Counted from the first letter of the stretch, positions 23,501 to 33,114 are shown. The stretch is 64,000 bases of DNA from Anolis sagrei (GCF_037176765.1 NC_090021.1:53904953-53968952), one strand, 5' to 3'. Made by a program: numbers and translations. The notes: generated by a model from the letters alone, not told the origin.

Positions 23501-26500
23501 TTACTACAGCCTCTTTTAGGCTAGCTGGAATTTTGCCTTCCTGCAGGGAGGTATTAACCACTACCTTCACCACTCTGCCAACACCCCTCTGGCTTCCTTT
23601 AGCAGCCAGGATGGGCAGGGGTCTAGGATGCATGTGGTTGCCCTAGTTTCTCCAGTGATCTTGTCCACATCCTCAAAAATCATTCTGTAATATGCAAATG
23701 TTGGAAAATAAAAGGACCCTGAAATAGGGATGTGGAGTTTGTGGTCCTCTAGATATTGTTTCTGACTGCATCCCTCATCATTTCCCAAAACTGACTGCAC
23801 TGGCAGGACTGAAGTGTGTTGCTATACAGTAACATCTAAATTGCTACTGTTTGGGGCTCCAAAATATACATGCAATCTTAATACCTCCTTTGAAGTTTTG
23901 CTCCAATCACTGGAATGGATTTATGTCCTATTTGGCGCCGAACTTTTTTCAGATTTTCTTGATCAGCAAGACCATATACTATGGATTTCCAGGTACCTTC
24001 ATGAATAGAGCCACCCTGTCAAAGCATCGTGTTAATTCATACTTTTAATATATTCTTAATAATGTCAACGGATCTATAGGACTAGCTATCAAAGCTGCAA
24101 ATAATCTTACTACAATTAAACATGCTAAATGTGAGTTATAAAACAGCTGAAACATATGTTCCCATTTCTGAACTTGGCCATACACTCACTTCATCTCCCC
24201 CTGCTCAACAACAACATAAAAGGGATTTGTTTTTCTACAAGTATTCACTTAATTTTAACTGTTCTGCAACCTTTTGAATATGCAGAACTGAACATGTTTT
24301 GCTGCAGTATATATCTTCCTAGTCTGATGTTACTGTTGAATTTATTTTTTTTTTGTTTCAAAATATTTTACCATTGAGATAAATATCAGCACTGTTTCTT
24401 TATGCAAGAGTTTCATTAACATTACAAATTTGGCACATGCACTCAGAAGAGCTACTGCAAGCCAATGTCAATTTTTGTCACCTCAAAAGCCATTCAAGAA
24501 AACTCACAGATTGCCATAGCAGCTAATTATTATCTTTAAAATTATTATCTTTAAAAAGGTCTCATTATATATGTCTGCATCAGGGATAGGAACTGTGTGG
24601 CTCTCTAGCTATTTTAACAATCCAATTCCCATAAGCCCTTGCCTGCATAGCCAATGGGGAGGAGTCTTAGAAATCACACAATTCATTCCTCTGGTATATG
24701 GAATAGGTGCTTAGCAAAGTAGATCAACTAACCTCTGGGCCAGATTTAACAGTCAGAAAACTTTCCACTGCTGTTAAGGTACCTTTAAAGAAAGAGATTT
24801 CATTATCATCTATGGTTATAAGGAACTGAACAAATTCCATTCAGACAGTCATATTGCCACAGGAAGTGTTTTCACAATAAAGATATATGCTAGTAATGCA
24901 ATCCCAAACTTCTACTGAGAAGTAAGTCTTCACAGATTCAATGGAATTTATTTCTTTTAGGTGTATAGAAGATTGTAGCTTTGGCTGGAATCTTTTTTAT
25001 GGAGCCTTGCCAAATCTGAAAGAGCTACAGCTGCCACTATATATCCCTCCCCATAAAAAGTCCCCTCTCACCCTTTGAAGTCTGTCAATTGATGGCCTTC
25101 ATGCTTGTCTTAGGCTCAAAATGAGGCCTTCCCAATTGGAAAGAGACTGTAACTTACTTTTAATTTTGGAAAGCTTCCCTCAGATTGAAACAGTTTAGCC
25201 TACTCCCACTTTCCACCTTCATGCAGTGAAACTACCAAAATCCATCAGCACTAGCAAGGCCTGTAGCCAGGTATGTGTGTGTGTGTGTTAGAGGTTCAAC
25301 CCCCCCCCCCCCATTTTTCAGGTTAAAAAAAAAACCTGGTTTACTCATGAATTTTAAGTGGTTAACCAAATCCCCATGCTAAGTCTATGAGATGCAAAAA
25401 ATTAAGAGTCCCTCCAGAACTGCAAGTACTATCTCAAGCAAATATTGACAATTTATTCACACAGTCATTACTTGCAGCAATAGCCGATGTAGCGAAGCAA
25501 CCAAGTTGGCGAAGCAACCAATAGCTGATGTAGCAACCAATAGCCGATGTAGCGAAGCAACCAAACCAGACTTGGTGGAGGTGGTTGACAGGGGCGGAGC
25601 TGAATGCTATTGAAGGCTGGTCCGCCCCCTACTGTGCTCTTTGCTTCAGCGTGAACCCCCCCCCCCCGAAATGTTCACACACAATCCCCCCCCCCCCGAA
25701 ATTTTCAACCCTCCCCGAATTTTTTTTCTCGCTACGGCCCTGGCACTAGCAAAAGCAGGAGGCAAAGCCACTGTGTTACTTTGCTGAAACACCAGTTCCA
25801 TCATGTTTCTTTTTCTGAACTGTTTCCACAATTGATAAGTCAACTTGTGTAGGTGCTAAACTCTTGATTACATAGAGATTCCCAAATGTATTACAAGCCA
25901 TAAGTAGTACAATTTCCTTGAGAGGTATCAAAGTAGTAATAAAGCAAAATGGTCACCTTTCAAACTGTTTTTGGTATATAATACTCCCATATCTGCAGGA
26001 ATAGAATCAAAACCACAGCTCCCAACAATATATGCTCCTTTTTCTGCAGCTTTGTCATTATAATTCAAATACATTCCTTCCAGAAACTGAAAGAGAAATA
26101 TGAAAATGCTGTATTGAAAAATAGAACCTTCTCTGTCTCAATTATCAAGGCAATAATTTTCATACCTAGTATTGCTAGTACCACATTAATTAGGTCATGG
26201 CCCATACTGAAAGATTATTGTGTCCATCAAACATTCAAAGACAGCATGGCCCTATCTATGATTATGTTCAATAATGAGAGATAATGCTTACTGTGAAGAT
26301 TTATTCTGGGATGGCAGGAGGAGTGATCCACCATGACTGGCTTAATCAGTGGGTCACCTGATGAGTTTGGTAGTACAATTGACCCAATTGTGGTGAATTA
26401 CTCTTCCATGCCATCCTGAGAACAAACGTCCCATATTTATTTCTAGAATGGTAGAAAACCCTCCCATCTCTCTCTCTCTCACACACACACACAAATGAAA

Positions 26501-29500
26501 ATAAAACATGAGCCAATGCTTCATAATGCTATTACTAACATCTTAGACTTTTCATAAGACGAAAGATAAAACGATTAAGTAGCATTAAACATTTCTCCAA
26601 ATGATCATTATTTTTTGTACATATTTCTTCTCCCACAAAAAGCACCCACAGAAAAACTGAAGGTTGGGTGGAATGGTGAGGCTGATATTATTGAGGATGC
26701 AGCTCTTGTATGGAAAACCCACTCTATTCTATATCCAGCAAAAACCATAAAGAGTCTAATCTCATGGTAGTATTACTAAACATACAATTTTAAATAAATA
26801 GGCATTATTCTTGTATTATCATCAGATGAGCAGGAAGAAACATTATGCCAGACAGTTCATAACATGCTTTCATAGTTCCACATACCTGAGGTTCTCCGCT
26901 AATATCAATGCAGCTTGTACCATTCTCAACACAAGCTTTCACCACAGGTTCTCCAAAAAACCTGTACTATAAGAATGAATAAAATCCATCACTTATATTA
27001 AACAAAACTGCTTTAATAAATTCAGCAAACTACCACTTCTGCTTATATTTTAATCAGTTTTGAAATATGAATATATATGGGAAGTAGTACAAGTATTTAA
27101 TAATAAATAATACTTGGGATTTAACCAAATTCTTTTAAAAAAATTAGCTGATTATGTGAATTTTAATCAATTAAGCTTAATCTCAGCTTCAGTCCATTAA
27201 ACAGCAGAGTTGTCCTTTTAATGTACTCACTCAAAAAACTTTTTGGTTTAACTATTTTTTTAAAGTTTATGTTTTGAAATCTAAAACAACAAATAAACAG
27301 AAATGCTTTATCTTAGGATATAGTAATGCAAAGGCAAAAGGTCAGAAGGCACACAAGAAGAACAATATACTATGGAAACGTCATTTCTAAAAAGACTGCT
27401 GCAGCATAAAATTATTTTATCTTTTTTTTAACAGAGGAAAATACTTACTGGGCCTACACAGTTGAGAACAATAGCTGTTTGTTTAGCCATATTAGCAAGA
27501 GAGGATGGATCACTGACATCACACAGTATTATGCTAACTTCTGACTTCAGTTCTGTTTTTCCTGGAAATTCAGAAATGTAATGTCACAAAAGAACCCTGA
27601 CACTATATAATAATTTGCCCAAACTACAGCTCCACCATCATTATCTTATTATACGAGAAAGAGAAGCAAATCAAGACTAATTTTCAATTCTTTAATGTAA
27701 TTTCTATGACTAGTAAATTATTTACTTGGTACAAATTTCACCTCTTCTTGTTAATACATTTTTTGTACAAAAGAGGATTAGGAACTCTAAAAATTACACA
27801 GTACTGTTAAAACAAAAATATAGCATTGCAAACTTGGCAAACAAAGAAGCAGCAAATATTTATCTTTTTTTTGTTCTTGCAAGACAGTTTATACTCATAG
27901 CGTGAGAACTAAGACAAGCATTAAATCATTAATGAGAAGGCCTGAGGCTGTCCAGCAAATAAATATTGCAAGTCTCAATTAAAATTCAACAGCTGCAATC
28001 CAAACAAAAATAGTTAAGAGGGCTTAAACAAACTAGAATATGAATAGAAAAATGTGTGAAACTGCAGATATGCCAAGGTCAATTTCAGGATCTTTTATCC
28101 TAAATAACTACATATATAGAAATGGGGGGAGGGAGGTGGTTTAAGTGTTGGACTATGACTGGAGTCCAGGGTTCAATTTCATGCTCAACCACAAAACCCA
28201 CTCTTAGATTCACTCTCTCAGCCTCAGATTTCAGGTTTGTCTCTAAATAAATTTGCATAGTTCAACCACGACTTGAACATCACTGCAACAAAATGATATA
28301 AGAATGTAGGCTGTTGGCATGCTGTTTATAACTATGACCATGCTAAGTAAGGATGATGGTGCCTTGAACACTTTATGGTCAAAAATCCGACCCCAAACAG
28401 CATTGCACAGATGTTAGCAGGCCTGCTCTGGATTCAACACTCATCTTTCACTGCTAAATCTGTGTTTCTCAGCTTCAGCTCCCTATATAAATATTGATGA
28501 CTTTTACACACATCAGCAATTGTAATGCAGGGGACTCTTTGGTTCTTTAAATATTTGGGACGGCAATTTCCACAATCCCTTATGATCAAAAATGTTGTGT
28601 GGGGCGGATGGGAGTTTCATGCAAAAACATGGAACTCATCTGTACTGTAAAAGAACTGCACAGTATTACAAAACTACAAGAACGGATTCTCTCCTTCCTC
28701 AGTTATAAAGAATAGAAGCTAAATAAGATTCAACACCGCTTTGCAGCAAGTTCAATGTTTCCCAGCTTCATAAAAGCACAAAGAGTCTCAATCTGTACTA
28801 ATTTTAAGGCAGCTTTGCAACATGCTGTCATTTTAAGCAAATGTCTAAGGTCACTGCTTGCAGGTGTCCCCGAAGCAGGAACAAGATACTGAATAATATA
28901 GATCACAGAACATAGAATTGGAAAAGATAACAAGGGGAAGCCGCCTACCATGCAGGATAAGTACAATTAATCATCTGCTCTGATCTAGGTAGTCATGATC
29001 TTTACCAAAAAAAAGCAACCATTGTTTATCTCATAAGCTTGCAGTTAATAAGAGTTTCTTTTTCAACCTATGGCAATGTGCTGAACAAGGAACCTGGGAG
29101 ACCAGGGTTTGAATTCCTGCTCAGAGTGGAAACTCACTTGTGCTTTTGGACAAATCACAGTCTCAACCTCAAAGGGAAAAAAAATACAAACCAGCTCTGA
29201 TCAAATCCTGTCTCAAAAAAGCTATGTGATAGGATCATGGTAAGTTTGAAATGGCTTGATGGCACACAAGAAGACCAAAATGCCTTATTCAAAGTAATAT
29301 CACCAAGTATCTAGCAGAACACAAGTTATTCATTTCCTTAACTATGGAAGTAATCTGAGGGTTACCTATCTCATTGTATGCTGGGAAAATTCCCACTGCC
29401 ACCATGGACATATTAGCTGAAACAGGAGTGTGAATGGTAAAAGCAGTCATTACAATCAAATGACTTGGGGTCGTTATAAATTAGATTTGGGCACCCTCTT

Positions 29501-32500
29501 CTCATATCCCCCTTCCTTCCCCAGAAGGGAACTCAGGATATTGAGGTCAATCCACCCAAGATGTGCTGAGATCAAAGCCACATGGCCCTCGGATAGCTTT
29601 CCATCTCCACTGTAATAGCACAAAAGGTGCAAGGCAAAATAGGTTGCTGTGAGTTTTCCGGGAATGTTCCAGAAGCAGTCTCTCCCGACGTTTCACCCAC
29701 ATCTACAGCAGGCATCCTCAGAGGTTGAGGAGTCTGTTGGAAACTAGGCAAGTGAGATTTATATATCTGTGGAATATCCAGGGTGGGAGAAAGAACTCTT
29801 GTCTGCTTGAGGCAAGTGTGAATGTTGCAACTGGCCACCTTGATTAGCATTTAATGGCCTTGCAGCTTGACAGCCTGGCTGGTTGCTGCCTGGGGAAGCC
29901 TTTGTTGGGAGCTGTTACCTGGCCCTGATTTATTCTTGTCTGGAATACCCTTGCTTTTTGAGTGTTGCTCTTTATTTACTGTTCTGATTTTAGAGTTCTT
30001 TTAATACTGGTAGCCAGATTTTGTTCAATTTCATGTTTTTCTTTCTTTCTGTTGAAATTGTCCACATGCTTGTGGATTTCAATGGCTTCGCTTTGTAGTC
30101 TGACATGGTAGTTGTTAGAGTGGACAAGAGTTCTTTCTCCCACTCTGGACATTCCACAGATATATAAACCTCACTTGCCTAGTTTCCAACAGACCCCTCA
30201 ACCTCTAAGGATTCCTGTCATAGATGCGGGTGAAACATCAGGAGACAATGCTTCTGGAACATGGCCATTCAGCAACCCAGTGATTCTGGCCATGAAAGTC
30301 GTCGACATCACATTAAAAGAGGAAGACTTCAGCACTGCGGATCTGACCCACTTCTCAGGAAACACATCCACTGGGTGTCTTTGCCTGCTGATCAGACTGC
30401 ACAAGCAACTCCTGCCCCCTTCTAAAGCTGGAATCTTAAGGTCCATCTAAATGCACCCCCAGTTAATTCACTATTGGAGGTTAAGGCCCCATCTACACTG
30501 CCATATAATACAGTTTGAAACTACATTATATGGTCAGCGTAGAGTCCTATAATGCAGTTTAACTTCATCGAACTGATCCACCTCAGAGTTTAAGATCATG
30601 GGGGGAGGCCCTGCTCTCAATCCCACCTCCCTCGTAAGTGTAATTGGCGGGGACGAGAGACAGGGCCTTCTCGGTGGCGCCCCCATCTGTGGAACACACT
30701 TCTCAGTGAAACTATGTTGGCTCCATGTCTCCTCTAGGAAAAAAGCTCAAATCATGGCTTTGGGACCAGGCATTCAGATAGCAAGATTAGCAGTAAGAAT
30801 CACAATGATTCATGAGAATTGATAATGGACAGGCCTTGGACTGGGACTCTGGGTGCTGAAATGGATCTGGATATGGTTATACTGTTGTTAATAATGTTTT
30901 AATGGATATTTTAATGTTTTAACCGATGTTTAATTTGTGGTATATTGCTTTTGATTGTATGTGATGGCATCAAATTCTTGCTGGTTGTAAGCTGCCCTGA
31001 GTCCCCCCCCCCGGGGGGGGGGGAGAGGTTGAGAAGGATGGGATATAAATATTTGAAATAAATAATAATAACAACATCATGCTGGCTATGCTAATAATAC
31101 TATGCATCAGAAGAAGAGGAGGAGGAGGAGGAGGAGGAGGAGGCGGAAGAGGAGAAGGAAGAGGAACTTGAACTATATTCTTATATCCTGCCACCATCTC
31201 CCTGAAGGGACTCAGGGTGGCTTACCTGGGAACCAGACCCAGTCAACAAATTTTATTTATTTATTTATTTGTTTATTATTTACTGCATTTGTATACTACC
31301 TTTCTCAGCCTGCAGGCGACTCAAGGTGGTTTACAGGCAACAATTCAATGCATGCAATATCAAAAATACAATTAAAAACATTAATACATAATATAAAACC
31401 ACAACAAATCAATAAAACAAAAATCATCAGCATCTCCTTTTTTAAACATTGTCCAGTCCATCGTCTAGTCGTTTCATTTTCCTATGTTGGTTACTGTGCA
31501 TTTGCAAATGCTTGCTCAAAAAGCCGCGTCTTGACTTTATCCCGAAATGTTAAAAGGGAGAGGGCTGGCCCCTTAGCCAGGATTTTGATTGGGGGGGGGG
31601 GCTAAGTTTGTTTCGGGGGGGGGGGGGCTGAGTCTGAGTGAAAGAGGGTCTGCCCTAGCAAACCTTTTGTATCGTTACCCCAATACCCCCATGCATATGG
31701 GATATATTGAGTATGGTGATCAGATCATGATATGAATAAACATAACAGTTTAAATAATGCACCAGTAAGGTCTTCTCGCGAACCACCATGAGAATTTCGG
31801 GGTAATATGGCTAAAGCACCCCCCCCCCCCCGCTACATGCCTGGGCCGATCTGATATCCCTAGGGAGGGCGTTCCATAGCCGAGGGGCCACCACTGAGAA
31901 GGCCCTGGCTCTCGTCCCCGGCAGACGTACTTATATGGCACAATAAAATACATTGCATCACAATAAATTAAAACAAAAATCATACAAGACATCATAAAAA
32001 CATCAGCAACCAACAACCAGTAGCTGAGCACAAGGGGGCAGGGCAAGGGCTTGTGCAATACAAGGGGAAAAACCAGATAATTAAATGAGGGCTAGAAGGG
32101 ACACGTCAATTGAGAAACCGATTAATCAAAGGAACACTGGATCATCTAATTTTCAGGTCTTTACGGAAGGTGAACTGGGTGGGCGCAAATCTAATCTCCC
32201 TGAGTCTGAATCTGCATTATATGGCAGTGCAGGTGGGGCCTACATCAGGACAGAGGCAAGCCACATCGACTCATCGGTTCCCGACCTTTGGACCTCCAGG
32301 TGTGTGGGGCTTCCACGGTTGGGAACAGCCGTCCACCGAATGAAGGCCTTGTGGTCATGCCCAGTGCAGTGCGGACTCTGAGGGGGAATGAATGCACCAG
32401 GGAGCAGAGAGCGCGGCTTACCCAGCTTGGCGGCCGCTTTCTCTAGCACGGCCTGCAGCTTCTCCCGGCTCCTGCCGGCCACGGCCCAGCGCAGCGAGCC

Positions 32501-32611
32501 GCGCGCCTCCTCCTCCTCGGCGGCCACTCTTGCCACCTCCTGGACCACGTACTGCCCGGTGAAGCCCGAGGCCCCGAAGACCACCATCTCGAAAGGCCGC
32601 CCCGTCGCCAT
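14446..32611 (-). CDS. SCCPDH: SCCPDH, saccharopine dehydrogenase-like oxidoreductase (complete, 12 exons)
   Basis: Twelve exons found by reading the minus strand: 32611-32422, 27561-27449, 26966-26886, 26086-25957, 24782-24733, 24015-23885, 21047-20930, 18620-18501, 18419-18363, 17621-17510, 15313-15232 and 14551-14446. All junctions are GT-AG, phases agree, and lengths sum to 1290 nt (429 residues plus stop), the length of human SCCPDH. The N-terminus carries the Rossmann nucleotide-binding loop VVFGASGFTGQ; the middle has the conserved YRFFGEPVVKACVENG and GGSIHEGTWKS motifs; one hydrophobic segment (VIKLMFAGLLFLMLVKF) lies near residues 300-315; the protein ends FSVISKPEV. The protein is reported on lipid droplets and membranes; its substrate is not established. 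The ATG at 32611 is the first in its frame and sits in a good Kozak context. No break is visible. Confidence 0.97.
15232..15313 (-). CDS. SCCPDH: SCCPDH exon 11
   Basis: Encodes EAGYVATPIAMVQAGVALLK and ends SSLPK. Phase 1 in, two bases out, donor GTAAGT. Confidence 0.95.
15463..15750 (+). mobile_element. CR1 LINE 3' end in SCCPDH intron 10... 11 boundary region
   Basis: 'aacattaggaagaactttct', 'gctgttcagcagtggaattc' and the tail 'ttggtctggatggctgttg' with 'ggattctata' are classic CR1 3' sequence. It lies in intron 10 of SCCPDH, between exon 10 (17510) and exon 11 (15313), antisense to the gene. Confidence 0.8.
16818..17180. mobile_element. pogo/mariner-like element split by a MITE
   Basis: Left 'acagtcaaccctccagattt' and right 'caaatatggagggctaactg' are inverted ends. 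The hAT-type MITE 16945-17040 sits in the middle. Confidence 0.55.
16945..17040. mobile_element. palindromic hAT-type MITE
   Basis: 'gggcaaacttgggccctcca ggtgttttggac' and a shortened reverse arm around 'ggctgttaggaattgtgg'. Confidence 0.6.
17510..17621 (-). CDS. SCCPDH: SCCPDH exon 10
   Basis: Encodes SSFEMTFFGQGYSTGKDPQQ and ends VKICTRVKGP, matching human 'SFTLTFFGQGYS...IKICTQVKGPE'. The exon begins with an ATG that is an internal Met, not a start. Exits after one base. Confidence 0.96.
18363..18419 (-). CDS. SCCPDH: SCCPDH exon 9
   Basis: 57 nt encoding YPEFFSGGYITKEGPTEKQ (human FPWFFSFGYFSKQGPTQKQ). Acceptor cttatttcag, donor GTAATC. Only 81 bases separate it from exon 8. Confidence 0.94.
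18501..18620 (-). CDS. SCCPDH: SCCPDH exon 8 (hydrophobic segment)
   Basis: 120 nt encoding VQYAAYATIGGIGNVIKLMF and the rest of the hydrophobic segment, ending FGRKLLVK. This is the likely membrane or lipid-droplet anchor. Phase 0 on both sides. Confidence 0.95.
19145..19665 (-). mobile_element. pogo/Tigger-like element in SCCPDH intron 7... 8 region
   Basis: Ends 'tatcacttatccagaattat ggaattc' and 'ccaaaacactttgagtccca agtattttagataactc' are inverted copies. The middle 'cctaaaattatttaaaatgg' fits the known Tigger-type internal part. A second worn mariner piece (19440-19590) is nested. All lies in intron 7. Confidence 0.5.
20045..20064. repeat. (CA)n microsatellite
   Basis: About ten CA units in SCCPDH intron 7. 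Confidence 0.85.
20200..20730. other. GC-richer intron segment with a short plus-strand open frame
   Basis: Part of SCCPDH intron 7. An open frame from about 20359 to 20700 on plus has no ATG at its start and no family I recognise. It is flanked by a plausible acceptor (tctcttccag, 20317) and donor (caagGTGAGT, about 20621). Either an unrecognised repeat or an antisense noncoding exon; not called as a gene. Confidence 0.25.
20930..21047 (-). CDS. SCCPDH: SCCPDH exon 7
   Basis: Encodes YSIPFMGADVSVVKRTQRYL, the counterpart of human YSIPFMGSDVSVVRRTQRYL, and ends EEETP. Acceptor atttctcacag, donor GTAAGT. Confidence 0.96.
21220..22046 (-). mobile_element. L2-type LINE 3' end, antisense, with nested CR1
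   Basis: (TTAC)n then 'ctttctcaccctggggggac' tail and, further right, reverse-coded 'AAYREHTTP' sequence. The LINE appears to continue at 23099-23816, so 22047-23098 was inserted into it. A CR1 end (21655-21845) is also nested. Confidence 0.65.
21655..21845 (+). mobile_element. CR1 LINE 3' end
   Basis: 'cattaggaagaacttcctaa', 'ggttggactgaatggcccat' and the diagnostic 'ctatgattctatgat' 3' repeats. Confidence 0.85.
22047..22483. mobile_element. unclassified insertion, possibly an old solo LTR
   Basis: Starts near TGTCAGAATATGG where the L2 sequence breaks off and runs to the left arm of the palindrome. It has no coding sequence; TG start, an AGTAAA signal and length suggest a fossil LTR, but the ends and target duplication are not resolved. 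Confidence 0.3.
22484..23025 (+). repeat. left arm of a 543-bp inverted repeat (L2 coding piece)
   Basis: Codes on plus for an L2 segment (CPSWLLKEARGGL, ASLKEAVVKLLLKN, FRPVSNLPFMGKVMERVVAS). Matches the reverse of 23274-23816 with only a few differences. Confidence 0.9.
23026..23098 (+). mobile_element. CR1 LINE 3' tail
   Basis: 'ggcagggggttggactggat ggtccatgaggtctcc' and 'gattctatgattctatg'. It sits between the palindrome arms. Confidence 0.8.
23099..23816 (-). mobile_element. L2-type LINE, antisense; right arm of the palindrome is 23274-23816
   Basis: Reverse reading gives RGIVTLIIDYCIES near 23099, VILNSSLSLEPQVSVVARG near 23200, then the shared arm ending in MQSVLGNDEGCSQKQ. Order agrees with L2 ORF2, so this is the original copy and the left arm the inverted duplicate. 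Confidence 0.75.
23885..24015 (-). CDS. SCCPDH: SCCPDH exon 6
   Basis: Encodes GGSIHEGTWKSIVYGLADQE and ends AKLQRR. Donor GTATTA; exits after two bases. The right arm of a large inverted repeat ends 68 bases below its donor. Confidence 0.95.
24020..24730. other. SCCPDH intron 5, little recognised
   Basis: AT-rich; a partial MITE-like piece 'caatggggaggagtcttag' near 24580-24680, otherwise nothing recognised. Confidence 0.4.
24733..24782 (-). CDS. SCCPDH: SCCPDH exon 5
   Basis: A 50-nt exon encoding TLTAVESFLTVKSGPE, the counterpart of human TLTAVESFLTIHSGPE. Phase 1 in, phase 0 out. Acceptor ctttctttaaag, donor GTTAGT. Confidence 0.95.
25256..25742. mobile_element. hAT element with perfect 8-bp target duplication
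   Basis: Flanked by GCACTAGC at 25248-25255 and 25743-25750. Ends AAGGCCTGTAGCCA and (reverse) CAGGGCCGTAGCGA pair at 10 of 14. Internally it has several long C tracts and three partial tandem copies of 'aatagccgatgtagcgaagc' at about 25480-25565. It lies in SCCPDH intron 4. Confidence 0.75.
25957..26086 (-). CDS. SCCPDH: SCCPDH exon 4
   Basis: Encodes FLEGMYLNYNDKAAEKGAYI and the conserved GFDSIPADMGVLYT. Acceptor ctctttcag, donor GTGACC, exits after one base. Confidence 0.96.
26095..26880. other. SCCPDH intron 3
   Basis: Mostly unique. A (TC)n(AC)n tract at 26466-26493. No repeat family recognised. Confidence 0.45.
26886..26966 (-). CDS. SCCPDH: SCCPDH exon 3
   Basis: 81 nt encoding YRFFGEPVVKACVENGTSCI then DISGEPQ, nearly identical to human. 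Phase 0 on both sides. Confidence 0.96.
27449..27561 (-). CDS. SCCPDH: SCCPDH exon 2
   Basis: Encodes KTELKSEVSIILCDVSDPSS and ends AIVLNCVGP, matching the human 'IIICDIANPASL...VVLNCVGP' segment. Phase 1 in, phase 0 out, donor GTAAGT. Intron 1 upstream is 4.9 kb and full of repeats. Confidence 0.96.
27565..29640. other. SCCPDH intron 1, proximal unique part
   Basis: About 2 kb of AT-rich sequence without a recognised repeat or exon. Confidence 0.4.
29643..30311 (-). mobile_element. Penelope-like retroelement fragment with inverted terminal repeats
   Basis: On minus at about 30113-30000 it encodes EAIEIHKHVDNFNRKKEKHE, the end of a GIY-YIG endonuclease as in Penelope elements. Terminal repeats lie inverted at 29643-29803 and 30123-30311, each with 'TRVLSPTLDIPQIYK' sequence. 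No reverse transcriptase remains. It lies in SCCPDH intron 1, same strand as the gene. Confidence 0.75.
30598..31085 (+). mobile_element. L2-type LINE 3' end
   Basis: 'ggcggggacgagagacaggg ccttctcggtgg', 'gctgccctgagtccc' and 'gggatataaatatttgaaat aaataataata'. Confidence 0.7.
31109..31168. repeat. (GGA)n microsatellite
   Basis: Run of GGA/GAA triplets at the junction of the two opposed L2 tails. Confidence 0.85.
31169..32210 (-). mobile_element. L2-type LINE 3' ends, antisense
   Basis: 'ctatattcttatatcctgcc accatctccctgaaggg' and again '(TTTA)n ... ctttctcagcctgcaggcga', then 'tatccctagggagggcgttc catagccgaggggccacc'. A hAT is inserted at about 31570-31843. Confidence 0.65.
31570..31843. 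mobile_element. poly-G/C hAT related to 25256-25742
   Basis: Left 'ccccttagccaggattttga' and right (reverse) 'caggcatgtagcgggggggg' resemble the ends and C-tract style of the intron 4 element. The target duplication was not resolved. Confidence 0.45.
32270..32335. mobile_element. hAT-type MITE fragment
   Basis: 'ggttcccgacctttggacct ccaggtgtgtggggc' is half of the palindromic MITE seen elsewhere; it lies about 90 bases into intron 1. Confidence 0.45.
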
Positions 32612-32830
32612 GGCAACGCCAAAAAGGGACCCGTCCGCGCGCTGAGAAGAGGCAGGCCCGAGTCCCCGCGGCACTGCTGCGCAACGGCCCGAGCGCCTCA
32701 ACGGCACTCGAGCGCGGGAGGGGCCAGGGGGCGGGGCCTGACCCCGCCTCGCGCCAGCCTCGGGCGGCCCACGTGACCCACAAGCCCCTCCCCCTCATTG
32801 TTGACAGGGCTCTCTCAGAGAAAGCGGCCC
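32390..32830 (-). promoter_or_regulatory. SCCPDH: SCCPDH CpG-island promoter with GC box and CACGTG E-box
   Basis: Strongly GC- and CpG-rich, in contrast to the AT-rich surroundings, spanning exon 1 and about 200 bases upstream. A GC box (GGGGGCGGGGC) lies at 32727-32737 and a palindromic CACGTG at 32770-32775 within CCACGTGAC, the type of site bound by USF or the MiT/TFE lysosomal factors. No TATA box was seen, as is common for housekeeping genes. The transcription start cannot be placed from sequence alone. Confidence 0.75.
32422..32611 (-). CDS. SCCPDH: SCCPDH exon 1
   Basis: It starts MATGRPFEMVVFGASGFTGQ (Rossmann dinucleotide loop) and continues through RWAVAGRSREKLQ. Very GC-rich, inside the CpG island. 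An Ala/Glu stretch (AAEEEEARG) varies from human. Donor GTAAGC; exits after one base. Confidence 0.97.
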
Positions 32831-33114
32831 CTCGTGTTTCCTCAGGAGGCGAGGAGGGGCTCGAGGCCTCCTTGAAAGAGAGAAGCCATGTTTATATTAC
32901 GGCATTGACAGGCTCGCTGTCCCTCCTTCCCTGAAGTGTTTGAGGCCAGGAGTGTTTTGACATTTGGGAGGAGAGATACATAATGGACGTGAGTGAGGCC
33001 CACCACAACACGCATGTATGTTTCGTATGCTTCTTGCATTCATTGTCCTGAAGGTAATTTTACACACGTTTTTGAAAATACGTAGTGTTGTGTCAAGTAA
33101 CGTATGTCAAGTAA

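Larger units (their letters stand above)
30485..32240. mobile_element. MITE split by LINE insertions
   Basis: Left end 'ggccccatctacactgccat ataat' and right end (reverse) 'ggccccacctgcactgccat ataat' are inverted. Between them lie two opposed L2 tails and a poly-G hAT. Class of the MITE not determined. Confidence 0.55.

Noticed and set aside
32418-32798. 126-codon open frame on minus over the SCCPDH promoter
   Set aside because: Out of frame with exon 1 in a GC-rich island where stops are rare; Arg/Gly/Ala-rich content is typical of a shadow.
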